Assembly (NCBI RefSeq): GCF_000346615.1
Contig: NZ_ANNU01000006.1
Location: 1-64,000 of the forward strand
Direction: 5' to 3'
From: Nafulsella turpanensis ZLM-10
GTDB taxonomy: Bacteria; Bacteroidota; Bacteroidia; Cytophagales; Cyclobacteriaceae
DNA length: 64,000 nucleotides
Shown in pieces: positions 46,983 through 56,275 of this stretch. Each line of letters opens with the position of its first letter. The stretch's first letter is position 1. The notes under the pieces are model-generated. The model had not been told where the DNA came from. It did no database searches and saw only the letters and a list, made by a program, of their open reading frames with translations. Made by a program: the position numbers and the translations under genes.

Positions 46983-49025
46983 ATGGATTTTAGATTAGTC
47001 TCTGATTACGAACCCACCGGCGACCAGCCCGTAGCCATTCAGCAGCTCGTGCAGGGCCTTAATGCCGGGGAGCAGTCGCAGGTACTGCTGGGGGTAACAG
47101 GCTCCGGCAAAACTTTTACCGCCGCCAATGTTATTCAGCAGGTAAATAAGCCTACCCTGGTATTGAGCCACAATAAAACCCTCGCCGCCCAGCTGTATGG
47201 CGAGTTTAAGCAGTTCTTCCCCGATAATGCAGTCGAATATTTTATCTCTTATTACGATTACTACCAGCCGGAGGCCTTTATTCCTACCTCTAACCTCTAC
47301 ATTGAAAAGGACCTGGCCATTAATGAAGAGATTGAGAAGCTACGCCTCAGTGCTACTTCGGCACTCCTTTCGGGCCGCCGCGATGTAATTGTGGTGGCCT
47401 CTGTTTCCTGTATCTACGGTATCGGAAACCCGGAGGAGTTCGGAAAAAATGTAATCAAGGTTCAGGAAGGTGACCGTATTCCGCGTAACCAGTTCCTCTT
47501 TTCATTGGTCGATATTCTCTACAGCCGAACGGAAGGCGAATTCAAGCGGGGCAACTTCAGGGTAAAAGGCGATACGGTCGATATTTTTGTGGCCTATGCT
47601 GACTTTGCCTACCGCATCATTTTCTGGGGCGATGAGGTAGAGGCTATTCAGCGTATTGATCCGGAAAGTGGCAAAAAGATATCTGATGAGCGACTTATCA
47701 GTATCTTTCCGGCCAACCTCTTCGTAACCGGCAAGGATGTGCTGCAGCAGGCAATAAAGGAAATACAGTACGACCTTACCGACCAGATTTCCATGTTTGA
47801 GAAGGATCGCCGCCTGCTGGAGGCTGCCCGCATAAAAGAGCGCACGGAGTTTGACCTGGAAATGATTCGGGAGCTGGGCTATTGCTCCGGCGTGGAGAAC
47901 TACAGCCGCTACTTCGACCGCCGCCAGCCAGGCTCCCGCCCCTTCTGCCTGCTCGACTACTTCCCGGACGATTACCTGATGATTATCGATGAAAGCCACG
48001 TTACGGTTCCGCAGGTGCGGGCGATGTGGGGGGGCGACCGTGCCCGTAAAATTAACCTGGTCGATTATGGCTTCCGCCTCCCATCGGCCATGGACAACCG
48101 GCCGCTGACCTTCAACGAGTTTGAAGATAAGATGAACCAGACCATCTTCGTGAGTGCCACCCCTGCCGAGTATGAGCTCCGCCGGTCGGAAGGTATAGTC
48201 GTAGAGCAGATTATTCGCCCTACCGGCTTGCTCGACCCGATAATTGACGTACGCCCCAGCCTGAACCAGATCGATGACCTGCTACAGGAAGTCGATAAAC
48301 GGACAGAAAAAAATGAACGGGTACTGGTAACAACGCTCACAAAACGCATGGCCGAAGAACTAACCAAATTTATGGAAAGGGCCAATATTCGCTGCCGCTA
48401 TATCCACTCAGAGGTAAAGACGCTTGACCGTGTAGAAATTCTCCGTGGGTTGCGCCTGGGAGAATTTGATGTGCTGATAGGGGTAAATCTGCTCCGCGAG
48501 GGCCTCGATCTTCCGGAAGTGTCGCTCGTAGCCATTCTGGATGCCGATAAGGAAGGCTTCCTGCGGAACGAACGTTCCCTGGTGCAAACCATCGGCCGTG
48601 CCGCCCGTAACGCCAATGGCTATGTGATTATGTATGCCGATAAAGTAACGGATTCGATGCAAAAGGCGATAGACGAAACCACCCGCCGCCGTGCCATCCA
48701 AATGGAGTACAATGCCGAGCATGGCATTACGCCAACTACCGTATTAAAATCACGCGAATCGATTCTTGGCCAGACAAAAGTAGCTGACTCTAAAAAGCAG
48801 GAAGTGGGCAAACAGAAGAAATTCTATGCCGGCCCTGAGGAAGGCATGTCTGTTGCCGCCGACCCTGTCGTGGCCTATATGAATGCAGACCAGCTGGAGA
48901 AACTCATCAAGGAAACTCAGAAAAGAATGGAGAGAGCCGCCAAAGAACTTGACTTTATGGAGGCCGCCCGCCTGCGCGATGAGCTGACAGACCTGAAGAA
49001 GATGAAAGAGGAGAAGGCCGTTTAG
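46983..49025 (+). CDS. uvrB: UvrABC system protein B
   Basis: This 680-residue helicase verifies DNA damage in nucleotide excision repair with UvrA and UvrC. The ATG at 46983 (MDFRLVSDYEPTGDQP) is the normal UvrB start, and the upstream in-frame ATG at 46926 adds an unrelated tail. It has Walker A GVTGSGKTFTAAN, the beta-hairpin region YYDYYQPEAFIP, DESHV and the C-terminal UVR domain (about 635-670) that contacts UvrC. A terminator follows between inverted repeats. Confidence 0.97.
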   Translation: MDFRLVSDYEPTGDQPVAIQQLVQGLNAGEQSQVLLGVTGSGKTFTAANVIQQVNKPTLVLSHNKTLAAQLYGEFKQFFPDNAVEYFISYYDYYQPEAFIPTSNLYIEKDLAINEEIEKLRLSATSALLSGRRDVIVVASVSCIYGIGNPEEFGKNVIKVQEGDRIPRNQFLFSLVDILYSRTEGEFKRGNFRVKGDTVDIFVAYADFAYRIIFWGDEVEAIQRIDPESGKKISDERLISIFPANLFVTGKDVLQQAIKEIQYDLTDQISMFEKDRRLLEAARIKERTEFDLEMIRELGYCSGVENYSRYFDRRQPGSRPFCLLDYFPDDYLMIIDESHVTVPQVRAMWGGDRARKINLVDYGFRLPSAMDNRPLTFNEFEDKMNQTIFVSATPAEYELRRSEGIVVEQIIRPTGLLDPIIDVRPSLNQIDDLLQEVDKRTEKNERVLVTTLTKRMAEELTKFMERANIRCRYIHSEVKTLDRVEILRGLRLGEFDVLIGVNLLREGLDLPEVSLVAILDADKEGFLRNERSLVQTIGRAARNANGYVIMYADKVTDSMQKAIDETTRRRAIQMEYNAEHGITPTTVLKSRESILGQTKVADSKKQEVGKQKKFYAGPEEGMSVAADPVVAYMNADQLEKLIKETQKRMERAAKELDFMEAARLRDELTDLKKMKEEKAV

Positions 49026-49156
49026 ACGGGAGATTTGAGACGTGAGAATGAGATAAGGGCAAAAAAAAGAGGCTTTCCTTTGTCAGAAAAGCCTCTCTTG
49101 TTTTTTGCTAAGCAAGAGAACGAAAGTCTCCTATCTCACGTCTCCCGTCTCGTCTC
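49024..49156. repeat. Purine/pyrimidine inverted repeats around a terminator
   Basis: The purine-rich left arm (AGACGGGAGA at 49024-49033, GAGACGTGAGA at 49037-49047) is matched by the pyrimidine-rich right arm (TCTCACGTCTC at 49134-49144, TCTCCCGTCT at 49141-49150). The left arm begins in the uvrB stop codon. A terminator hairpin lies inside. Confidence 0.7.
49061..49107. terminator. Bidirectional terminator between uvrB and sod
   Basis: AGAGGCTTT (49068-49076) pairs perfectly with AAAGCCTCT (49088-49096). Eight A lie before and a T run lies after, so it works for both convergent genes. Confidence 0.9.
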
Positions 49157-49161
49157 TGCTA

Positions 49162-49767
49162 CTATTTCGCCTGCTCGTATCTTTTAGACACAGCATCCCA
49201 GTTTACCACATTCCAGAATGCGCTGATGTAATCAGGGCGCTTGTTCTGGTACTTCAGGTAGTAGGCATGCTCCCATACATCAAGACCAAGGATAGGGGTG
49301 CCTTTTTCTTCGGCAACATCCATTAATGGGTTGTCCTGGTTGGCGGTAGAGGTAACGGCTACTTCGCCATTGTCTTTTACAATTAACCATGCCCAGCCGG
49401 AACCGAAACGGGTAGCGGCAGCATTGGCAAACTCTTCTTTAAACTTGTCGAAAGAGCCGAATTTCTTGTTGATAGCTTCAGCCAGAGCGCCAGAAGGCTG
49501 TCCGCCTGCATTAGGGCCCATTACGCTCCAGAACAGATTATGATTGTAATAACCACCGCCATTGTTGCGTACTGCGGTATTGCCTTTTACGTTCTTCAGA
49601 ATTTCTTCGATAGATTTGTTCGCCATATCGCTGCCTTCGATGGCTGCGTTCAGCTTATCGGTGTACGCCTTATGATGCTTACCATGGTGGATTTCCATGG
49701 TCTGCTTGTCGATATGTGGTTCAAGCGCATCAGACGCATAGGGTAAGGATGGAAGTTCAAATGCCAT
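49162..49767 (-). CDS. Superoxide dismutase, Fe/Mn family
   Basis: This 201-residue cytoplasmic enzyme turns superoxide into oxygen and hydrogen peroxide. Metal ligands are H27, H76 (YYNHNLFW), D163 and H167 ([15 protein letters not shown]). The Gln in TANQD (Q144) and MGPNAGG favour the Mn-type, but metal choice cannot be fixed from sequence. It is convergent with uvrB; a -7-like TATTTTTG lies upstream (minus strand, 49801-49808). Confidence 0.96.
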   Translation of the reverse strand: MAFELPSLPYASDALEPHIDKQTMEIHHGKHHKAYTDKLNAAIEGSDMANKSIEEILKNVKGNTAVRNNGGGYYNHNLFWSVMGPNAGGQPSGALAEAINKKFGSFDKFKEEFANAAATRFGSGWAWLIVKDNGEVAVTSTANQDNPLMDVAEEKGTPILGLDVWEHAYYLKYQNKRPDYISAFWNVVNWDAVSKRYEQAK

Positions 49768-49800
49768 ATGTAAAAATTATTAAAAGGTTAAACAATGATT

Positions 49801-49808
49801 CAAAAATA
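49801..49808 (-). promoter_or_regulatory. Candidate -7 box of sod
   Basis: Minus-strand TATTTTTG fits TAnnTTTG and lies 33 bases before the sod start. No TTTG was found at the usual -33 distance. Confidence 0.4.
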
Positions 49809-49882
49809 TAAAAAAGTCTGCTTAAAAAGCGGGACTGTGTAAAGCACCGAAGGTAAAACATGCACATAACAAACGCAACCCC

Positions 49883-50335
49883 TTAGCGCTTTTTCCGCAA
49901 CTGCCGGAAGAAGTCATCCACGAGAGCTTTACATTCCGCCTCCAGCAGCCCACTCACCACTTCTGTTTTAGGATGAAGTAGAGAAGGTGTCATGCGGCTG
50001 TAGCCCCGCTGCTCATCGGAAGCCCCGATTACCAGTTTTTTAAGTTGGCCCCAGTAGAGGGCGCCGGCGCACATATTGCAGGGCTCCAGCGTTATATACA
50101 AGGTGCAATCGCTCAGGTATTTGCCGCCCAGATAATTGGCTGCCGCCGTCAGGGCCAGCATTTCCGCATGAGCGGTAACATCATTCAGGCGTTCCGTCTG
50201 GTTATAGGCGCGGGCAATAACTTTATTGTTCGATACCACCACGGCCCCAACCGGAACTTCGCCTTCTTCAAAAGCCTGCTGTGCCTGCCTCAGGGCCTCG
50301 CGCATAAAATGCTCATCCGTATAAACCGATAACAT
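49883..50335 (-). CDS. tadA: tRNA-specific adenosine deaminase-like protein (TadA)
   Basis: This 150-residue zinc deaminase probably converts the wobble adenosine of tRNA-Arg(ACG) to inosine. The zinc site is visible: H56 and E58 in TAHAEMLAL and C86 and C89 in EPCNMCAGAL. A guanine or cytosine deaminase role is less likely given the short length and the C-terminal FFRQLRKKR. It starts one base after the stop of the upstream secreted hypothetical gene, so the two are one unit. Confidence 0.9.
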   Translation of the reverse strand: MLSVYTDEHFMREALRQAQQAFEEGEVPVGAVVVSNNKVIARAYNQTERLNDVTAHAEMLALTAAANYLGGKYLSDCTLYITLEPCNMCAGALYWGQLKKLVIGASDEQRGYSRMTPSLLHPKTEVVSGLLEAECKALVDDFFRQLRKKR

Positions 50336-50336
50336 C

Positions 50337-50906
50337 TCAGAGTGTTTTTTTAAGCTTCAGCGACTCCATTATCTCTGCTGCCACCGGAGCCCATATTGTT
50401 TTTTCCTTAGCCGGGGCGGTAAAAGAAAATATAGCCACTTTTCCTTCCACCAGCACATAGGCGATATAAGTATATTTACTAAAGCCCTCACTCTTCCGGA
50501 TAACACCTTCCTCACTTTGGCCTGAACCAATATATTCAAATACCGCTGCCGGCATTTTATCGGTTTCGGTGGTTTCTTCTTTCATAAAATCAATATCGGA
50601 ATACAGGCCGCCCAGGGAGGCCTTGTAAAAGTCTTTTACCAGCGGAAGGTCGAAGTGCTGCCATTGATTGTTGGAAACATTTATCACAAACTCCGCCTGT
50701 CCGTTAGGGCTGGTATAGAGAGCAATGGGCTGGCGGGTAGAGATATATCTTTCGCTCAGCGCCTCTTCCGGCACAAGCGTAAAATTCTCGGGAAGCTTTA
50801 CACTAATGCCATCAGTCACTTTTACCCGCTGCAGACGGCCCGGCTGCTGAAAGCTCATCGCCAGCAGACAAATAGCCAGCAGCGAAAATATTTTGATCTT
50901 CTTCAT
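50337..50906 (-). CDS. Secreted protein of unknown function
   Basis: I do not recognise a family for this 189-residue protein. Residues 1-20 look like a signal peptide ([20 protein letters not shown]), so it is probably periplasmic. The rest is mixed alpha/beta with no clear catalytic motif, and its layout ([15 protein letters not shown], then alternating strands) resembles small PsbP-like folds. It is the first gene of a two-gene unit with tadA, and a near-consensus promoter lies 29 bases upstream. Confidence 0.85.
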   Translation of the reverse strand: MKKIKIFSLLAICLLAMSFQQPGRLQRVKVTDGISVKLPENFTLVPEEALSERYISTRQPIALYTSPNGQAEFVINVSNNQWQHFDLPLVKDFYKASLGGLYSDIDFMKEETTETDKMPAAVFEYIGSGQSEEGVIRKSEGFSKYTYIAYVLVEGKVAIFSFTAPAKEKTIWAPVAAEIMESLKLKKTL

Positions 50907-50934
50907 TAACTTATTTTTCCTTATCTGTAAGATA

Positions 50935-50966
50935 CAAAAATACGCAGGCGGTACAAGTCCGCCAAA
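50935..50966 (-). promoter_or_regulatory. Consensus Bacteroidota promoter of the hypothetical-tadA unit
   Basis: On the minus strand TTTG (50963-50966) is followed after 20 bases by TATTTTTG (50935-50942), an exact match to TTTG-N19/20-TAnnTTTG. It lies 29 bases before the start at 50906. Confidence 0.7.
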
Positions 50967-51060
50967 CGCCTCTGAAGTACAGAAACCGCAGCACTCCTTC
51001 CCTTTCAGGACCAGAATCAGAAGAATCTTCAGAAAAAAAGCGAATCAGGGGGTTAATCAA

Positions 51061-51091
51061 TTTTAAGAAAGCGTTTCTTCTGCTAACTTTG
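51061..51091 (+). promoter_or_regulatory. Promoter of aspS
   Basis: TAACTTTG (51084-51091) fits TAnnTTTG exactly; TTTT (51061-51064) stands 19 bases upstream in place of TTTG. It overlaps the upstream TTG that could extend aspS, which supports the ATG at 51131. Confidence 0.6.
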
Positions 51092-51130
51092 ACATATAAA
51101 CATTTTTTACTGACACAGAATTCTGCTTAC

Positions 51131-52900
51131 ATGTTAAGAACTCATACCTGCGGCGAACTGCGCCTCGAAGATAAAGGAAAAGAAGTAACCTTATGTGGCT
51201 GGTCGCAAACCGTCCGCGATAAGGGCGGCGTGGTGTGGATTGACCTCCGCGACCGCTATGGCGTTACCCAACTTATTTTTGAAGAAGGTGTCAGTAGCCC
51301 CGAAATACTGGCGCAGGCCTCAAAAATACATCGCGAGTATGTGCTGCAGGCCACCGGAGAGGTGGTGGAGCGCTACAATAAAAACCCTAACATCCCTACC
51401 GGCGATGTGGAAATACGGGTAAAGGAGCTCACCATCCTTAACAAGTCAAAAACCCCTCCCTTCCTGATAGAAGACGAGACTGACGGAGGTGAAGACCTGC
51501 GGATGAAATACCGCTACCTCGACCTGCGCCGCAATATCGTCCGCAAAAACTTTGAGCTGCGCCACCGCATGATGCAGGAAACCCGGCGTTACCTCGATGC
51601 CCAGCAGTTTATGGAGGTGGAGACGCCGGTACTGATCAAATCTACTCCCGAAGGGGCACGCGACTTTGTGGTACCCAGCCGCATGAATCCCGGCGAGTTT
51701 TATGCCCTGCCGCAATCGCCCCAGACTTTTAAGCAGCTGCTGATGGTAAGTGGTTTCGACCGCTATTTCCAGATTGTAAAATGCTTCCGCGACGAAGATC
51801 TACGTGCTGACCGCCAGCCGGAGTTTACGCAGATAGACTGCGAAATGGCCTTTGTGAATCAGGAAGACATTCTCAATACCTTCGAAGGACTGGCCCGCCA
51901 CCTGTTTAAGGAAGTAAGAGGTGTGGAGTTTAAGGAATTCCCACGCATGCAGTATGCCGATGCCATGCGACTCTATGGCTCCGATAAGCCGGACATCCGC
52001 TTCGGTATGGAATTCGTGGAGCTGAACGAGCTGGCGCAGAACAAAGGCTTTAATGTATTCGACCAGGCCGAACTGGTGGTGGCGATTAAAGCGGAAGGCT
52101 GCGCCGATTATACCCGCAAGCAGCTCGATGCCCTTTCCGACTATGTAAAACGCCCGCAGATTGGTGCCAAAGGCCTTGTGTATGTGAAGTACAACAGCGA
52201 TGGTAGCTTTAAATCGTCGGTCGATAAATTCTACAGTGAGGAAGATTTAAAAGCCTGGGCTGATAAAATGGAAGCGAAGCCTGGTGACCTGCTGCTGGTA
52301 CTGAGCGGCGACACCAGTCATACCCGCAGGGCCATGAATGAGCTGCGCCTGCACATGGGCAGTGAACTCGGCCTTCGCAAGCCTGACGAGTACCAGCCGC
52401 TATGGGTACTGGACTTCCCGCTGCTGGAGTACGATGAGGAAACGAAGCGCTACCATGCCATGCACCACCCTTTTACCTCTCCCAAGCCAGAGGATATGGA
52501 CAAGCTGGAAAATGACCCCGGCTCCGTACGCGCCAATGCGTATGATATGGTGATTAATGGCGTAGAAGTAGGCGGTGGTTCTATCCGTATCTTCGACCGC
52601 GGTCTGCAGCAGCAAATGTTTCAACTCCTCGGCTTTACCGAAGAAGAAGCCCGCAAGCAGTTTGGCTTCCTGATGGATGCCTTCGAATATGGTGCTCCTC
52701 CGCACGGTGGTATTGCCTTTGGCTTCGACCGCCTCTGTGCACTTATGGGCGGCAAAGACAGCATCCGCGACTTCATTGCCTTCCCGAAAAATACCAGTGG
52801 CCGCGATGTAATGATCGACTCCCCAAGCCCCATCAGCGAAGAGCAGTTGAAAGAGCTCGACCTGAAGCTAAGAGAAGAAGCCAGGAACAACAGAAGTTAG
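51131..52900 (+). CDS. aspS: Aspartate-tRNA ligase
   Basis: This 589-residue class II synthetase charges tRNA-Asp. The ATG at 51131 gives [11 protein letters not shown], the normal start. An OB-fold anticodon domain (about 1-105) is followed by the catalytic core with motif 2 [18 protein letters not shown] (about 216-233), a bacterial insertion domain (about 290-410) and motif 3 GIAFGFDRL. The discrimination between Asp-only and Asp/Asn charging cannot be read reliably here. A promoter lies just upstream and an inverted repeat begins at its stop codon. Confidence 0.97.
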   Translation: MLRTHTCGELRLEDKGKEVTLCGWSQTVRDKGGVVWIDLRDRYGVTQLIFEEGVSSPEILAQASKIHREYVLQATGEVVERYNKNPNIPTGDVEIRVKELTILNKSKTPPFLIEDETDGGEDLRMKYRYLDLRRNIVRKNFELRHRMMQETRRYLDAQQFMEVETPVLIKSTPEGARDFVVPSRMNPGEFYALPQSPQTFKQLLMVSGFDRYFQIVKCFRDEDLRADRQPEFTQIDCEMAFVNQEDILNTFEGLARHLFKEVRGVEFKEFPRMQYADAMRLYGSDKPDIRFGMEFVELNELAQNKGFNVFDQAELVVAIKAEGCADYTRKQLDALSDYVKRPQIGAKGLVYVKYNSDGSFKSSVDKFYSEEDLKAWADKMEAKPGDLLLVLSGDTSHTRRAMNELRLHMGSELGLRKPDEYQPLWVLDFPLLEYDEETKRYHAMHHPFTSPKPEDMDKLENDPGSVRANAYDMVINGVEVGGGSIRIFDRGLQQQMFQLLGFTEEEARKQFGFLMDAFEYGAPPHGGIAFGFDRLCALMGGKDSIRDFIAFPKNTSGRDVMIDSPSPISEEQLKELDLKLREEARNNRS

Positions 52901-52969
52901 AAGATAGAAATTAGGGGTTAGAAGTTGAATAGACTTTTTCTATCTTCTAACCTCTAACTTCTAATCTCT
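52893..52969. repeat. Purine/pyrimidine inverted repeat between aspS and yjbR
   Basis: TTAGAAGATAGAAA (52897-52910) is perfectly matched by TTTCTATCTTCTAA (52937-52950). A second pairing is GGTTAGAAG (52916-52924) with CTTCTAACC (52944-52952). The unit TTAGAAG recurs. The left arm contains the aspS stop codon and the right arm ends just before the next ATG. Confidence 0.75.
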
Positions 52970-52976
52970 CCCAAAC

Positions 52977-53321
52977 ATGCATATCGAAGCCTTTCGCGAA
53001 TTTTGCCTGCATTTGCCGGGAGCTACGGAAGATTTTCCTTTCGGGGAAGAAACACTGGTGTTCAAGGTGGGTGGCAAAATGTTTGCGCTCACCGATATGG
53101 ATACCTTTGAAAGCATCAACCTGAAGTGTGAGCCGGAAAAAGCGGTGGAACTGCGGGAACAGTACGAAGGGGTGCTGCCCGGCTACCATATGAACAAGAA
53201 GCATTGGAATACGGTACTTACCGATGGTTCGGTGCCTGATGTACTGTTAAAAGAATGGATCAGAGACTCCTATGAGCTGGTGGTTCAGTCTTTACCAAAG
53301 AAGGTGAGGGAATGCCTTTGA
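52977..53321 (+). CDS. MmcQ/YjbR family protein
   Basis: This 114-residue protein belongs to the small CyaY-fold YjbR family, sometimes listed as DNA-binding; its role is unknown. Family marks are the start HIEAFREFCLHLPGATEDFP, the middle KVGGKMFALTDMD and PGYHMNKKHWNTV (about 75-87). No signal peptide or catalytic site was seen. It follows aspS by 76 bases, filled by the inverted repeat, and is convergent with the GT2 gene 18 bases away. Confidence 0.9.
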   Translation: MHIEAFREFCLHLPGATEDFPFGEETLVFKVGGKMFALTDMDTFESINLKCEPEKAVELREQYEGVLPGYHMNKKHWNTVLTDGSVPDVLLKEWIRDSYELVVQSLPKKVRECL

Positions 53322-53339
53322 TACCGCAACCGCAGAAAT

Positions 53340-54197
53340 TCACTCCAGCTCATTCAGCCCATAGCGGGTAGCTACCTCTTTATTTTTCAATACCTGCTCA
53401 AAAATAACCGGATTGTTGCTTTCCCGCTCCAGTTTTCGGTGGTACAGGTGGTATTGTATGGCCTGAAACTTTAACAGCTTCACTTTCTTGCCAGCCCATT
53501 TCAGCCGGAGGTCGATATCGGTATCTTCTCCATGGCCGGGGGCTTCGTAGCGCATATCAAAGCCATTTACCTCCAGCAGGTCCTGCTTGTGTAAGGAAAA
53601 ATTGCAGCCCAGTATTCCTTTCGACCTTTTTGGCATCAATCGATATAGAAAGGTCGGCAGCCTGAGCGATTTTTCAGCATGTTTGCTCCTTTTCCGGAAG
53701 CTATCCATCCACACATGCCGGTAAAAGGCAAGGCTCGATAAAAAGCCTCTTCTTATTTTATCGGGATTTAATTGTGCTGTCAGCCGCTCCGATAAGTTCG
53801 CTCTCCGGCCGGCAAGGGATGTGTTGATGGCACGATTATGCCAGTGATCTGCCACAAAATGAGGGTCCGGCACACAATCACCATCAATAAACAGGAGGTA
53901 AGCGGCGGCAGCCTCTTTTACTGCTTTATTGAGAATGCGGGTTTTTCGGAAGCCTTTATCTTCATGCCACACATGCTTTATTTTCAGCGGGCTTCGTTTG
54001 CTGTACTCCTCCAGTCCTTTTTTAAAGTCGTCCCCGCTCCCGTCATCAGCAATTATCACCTCAAAATCCTTAAAAGTCTGGACCTCCAGGGCCGCCAGCA
54101 CCAGCCTGAGCCATTCTAATTTATTATAAACCGAAATAATTACTGATACGGCAGGCTTTTGCATAGATGGGAAATATTGTGGCTCAGGTGTAGCCAT
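53340..54197 (-). CDS. Glycosyltransferase family 2
   Basis: This 285-residue GT-A enzyme adds a sugar to an unknown acceptor, probably a surface glycan. Visible are VSVIISVYNKLEWL (about 16-29), IIADDGSGDD (about 49-58, nucleotide site), LFIDGDCVPD (about 98-107, the DxD metal site) and GHGEDTDIDLRL (about 221-232, catalytic region). No membrane segment was seen. It lies after asnB on the same strand with a gap of 66 bases; asparagine synthase genes often sit in polysaccharide loci. Confidence 0.9.
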   Translation of the reverse strand: MATPEPQYFPSMQKPAVSVIISVYNKLEWLRLVLAALEVQTFKDFEVIIADDGSGDDFKKGLEEYSKRSPLKIKHVWHEDKGFRKTRILNKAVKEAAAAYLLFIDGDCVPDPHFVADHWHNRAINTSLAGRRANLSERLTAQLNPDKIRRGFLSSLAFYRHVWMDSFRKRSKHAEKSLRLPTFLYRLMPKRSKGILGCNFSLHKQDLLEVNGFDMRYEAPGHGEDTDIDLRLKWAGKKVKLLKFQAIQYHLYHRKLERESNNPVIFEQVLKNKEVATRYGLNELE

Positions 54198-54263
54198 TCA
54201 TACTATCAGCAAAAATAGGTGAAAACGACAAGTCCCTGCAAGCAAAAACATAAATTTAGCAGC

Positions 54264-56165
54264 TCACCGCATATACCTCTTCCACCAGTGCTGAAAAACA
54301 ATCAGGCCCCAGATACGGGCATGCACATCGCCCGGATTATTAGAGAAAAGCTGCTTTTTAAGCTTTTGAACTTCAGAAAGGTTAAAAACGCCCTGCTCCT
54401 CTATAAAATGATCGGCCAGGAGATCGTGTTCAATCAGGCTGCGCAATTCGGTGCGGAACCACTTCAGCAAGGGCACTTCAAAGCCATGCTTTGGCCGCTG
54501 GTAGAGTTCAGGAGGCAGCAGGTCCCGGAAAGCATCCTGCACAATTCGCTTTTTCATGCCCCCGTTTATCTTGCTCTCCACCGGTAGCTCAAAAGCAAAA
54601 CGGACTACCTCATGGTCAAGAAAAGGTACCCGCACTTCCAGCCCATGGGCCATGCTCATCAGGTCGACCTTCGTAAGCATATCGTTCGACAGCACCAGCT
54701 GCAGATCGGTATACAAAAAAGTATTGAAATCCTGCTCTTCTATAGGCTGAAGAATATTTCTTTTTTGCTCTTGATACAGGGCCTCTTCCATTTTTGCCTT
54801 TGCGGCGGAAGAAAGGAGCGCCAGGCCTTCGGCCTCTGTACCAAAGGCTGCCCAGCGCCAGTAGCGCTCATCAGCCGGCAGCCGCATGCCTTCAGCAAAG
54901 CGCTGGAGTTGCCGGAATTTATTGGAGAGAGCTCCATTACGAGACTTTGGCAGCATTTTCCAGAGCGGAAGCAGGTCATGGACAAGACCTGCCTTCCAGC
55001 CACCCTGCAGGGCCCGGAAAGCCGCACCATGCTTGTTGTAACCGGAGAAAAGCTCATCCGCCCCGTCGCCGCTCAGGGCTACCGTAACTCTTTGTTTTGT
55101 ATGCCGGCTCAGGATGTGTACCGGCAATGCCGAGGAATCGGCAAAGGGCTCATCGATATAATCCAGCACCGCATGGAGGTCGGCATACAAATCTGCATTT
55201 GTTAGGGAAAAGACGGTGTGCTCCGTTCTGTACTTATCTGCCACCTGGCGGGCATAGCGGGTTTCGTCGAAAAAGGGCTCATCCTTATAACCAATGCTGA
55301 AGGTATTAAGCTTATCGACCTGCCGACTGGCAAGGGCGGTGATGACAGAGGAATCAATCCCTCCACTCAGAAAAGCCCCAAGCGGCACATCGGCCAAAAG
55401 CCGGCGCTGCACCGAACGCTCCATCAGCTCCCGGAGCTTTGCCTGCTGCTGCTCATAGCTTAAGCCTTCCGGATTGAGGTTATTCGGCTCATAAGGAATT
55501 TCATACCAGCTATAAAGGGAAATATCTCCTTTTTGCAATCTTAAATACTGGCCCGGCATCAGCTTATGCACCCCTTTTAGCATACTATGCGGGGCAGGGA
55601 TATAATTTAGTTGCAGGTAGAGGTAGAGTGTATTATAATCAAGCTCACGCGAAAGGCCAAAAGCCAGCAGGGCTTTCATTTCAGAAGCGAAGAGGAAGCG
55701 GTCAGTATCCTGGTAATAGAGCAGCGGCTTAATGCCCATCCGGTCGCGGGCAATAAAGAGGCTTTCCTCCTGCGCATCATACACTGCAAAAGCAAAAAAG
55801 CCATTCAGCTGCTGCAGGCATCTTTCTCCGTATTCGATATACATCTTCAGCAGTACCTCTGTATCGCTATCGGAATGGAAGGTATACCCTTTTGCTTTCA
55901 GCTGTTCACGCAGCTCCCGGTAGTTATAGATTTCGCCATTAAACACAATGGTATAGCGGCCGGCTCCATCCTGCATGGGCTGTGCGCCACCGGCGGAGGT
56001 GTCGATAATGGAAAGGCGGCGGTGGCCGAGGCCTACGAAATAGTCGGTATGGACACCACGGCTGTCGGGTCCCCGCTGCTGCAGTGCATCGGTTGCAGCA
56101 GAGAGGTGAATGAGGCCAATGCGGCCAATTTCATTAAAGGCAAAAATACCGGTTATTCCACACAT
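54264..56165 (-). CDS. asnB: Asparagine synthase (glutamine-hydrolysing)
   Basis: This 633-residue enzyme converts aspartate to asparagine with glutamine and ATP, or amidates a sugar or surface-glycan precursor, as AsnB-like proteins in glycan loci can. Cys2 (MCGITGIF) is the glutaminase nucleophile; the N-terminal domain runs to about 200 with FNGEIYNYRELR and DSDTEVLL. The synthetase domain has GAFLSGGIDSSVI (about 254-266, PP-loop) and ALSGDGADELFSGY (about 351-364). The length is normal for the B-type. Confidence 0.94.
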   Translation of the reverse strand: MCGITGIFAFNEIGRIGLIHLSAATDALQQRGPDSRGVHTDYFVGLGHRRLSIIDTSAGGAQPMQDGAGRYTIVFNGEIYNYRELREQLKAKGYTFHSDSDTEVLLKMYIEYGERCLQQLNGFFAFAVYDAQEESLFIARDRMGIKPLLYYQDTDRFLFASEMKALLAFGLSRELDYNTLYLYLQLNYIPAPHSMLKGVHKLMPGQYLRLQKGDISLYSWYEIPYEPNNLNPEGLSYEQQQAKLRELMERSVQRRLLADVPLGAFLSGGIDSSVITALASRQVDKLNTFSIGYKDEPFFDETRYARQVADKYRTEHTVFSLTNADLYADLHAVLDYIDEPFADSSALPVHILSRHTKQRVTVALSGDGADELFSGYNKHGAAFRALQGGWKAGLVHDLLPLWKMLPKSRNGALSNKFRQLQRFAEGMRLPADERYWRWAAFGTEAEGLALLSSAAKAKMEEALYQEQKRNILQPIEEQDFNTFLYTDLQLVLSNDMLTKVDLMSMAHGLEVRVPFLDHEVVRFAFELPVESKINGGMKKRIVQDAFRDLLPPELYQRPKHGFEVPLLKWFRTELRSLIEHDLLADHFIEEQGVFNLSEVQKLKKQLFSNNPGDVHARIWGLIVFQHWWKRYMR

Positions 56166-56275
56166 AGCTCAATGTAAAGGTACACATTATGAAAATATGC
56201 CAAAAGATGGTACGTTAGTATTGCCTCTTGACGTTCAATAAATTACTTTTAAGGTAGCCAAAAAATTTGTTTGTC

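Noticed and set aside
51089-51130. TTG start for aspS
   Set aside because: The codon lies inside the -7 promoter box TAACTTTG (51084-51091), so it would hardly be transcribed; ATG at 51131 gives the normal start.
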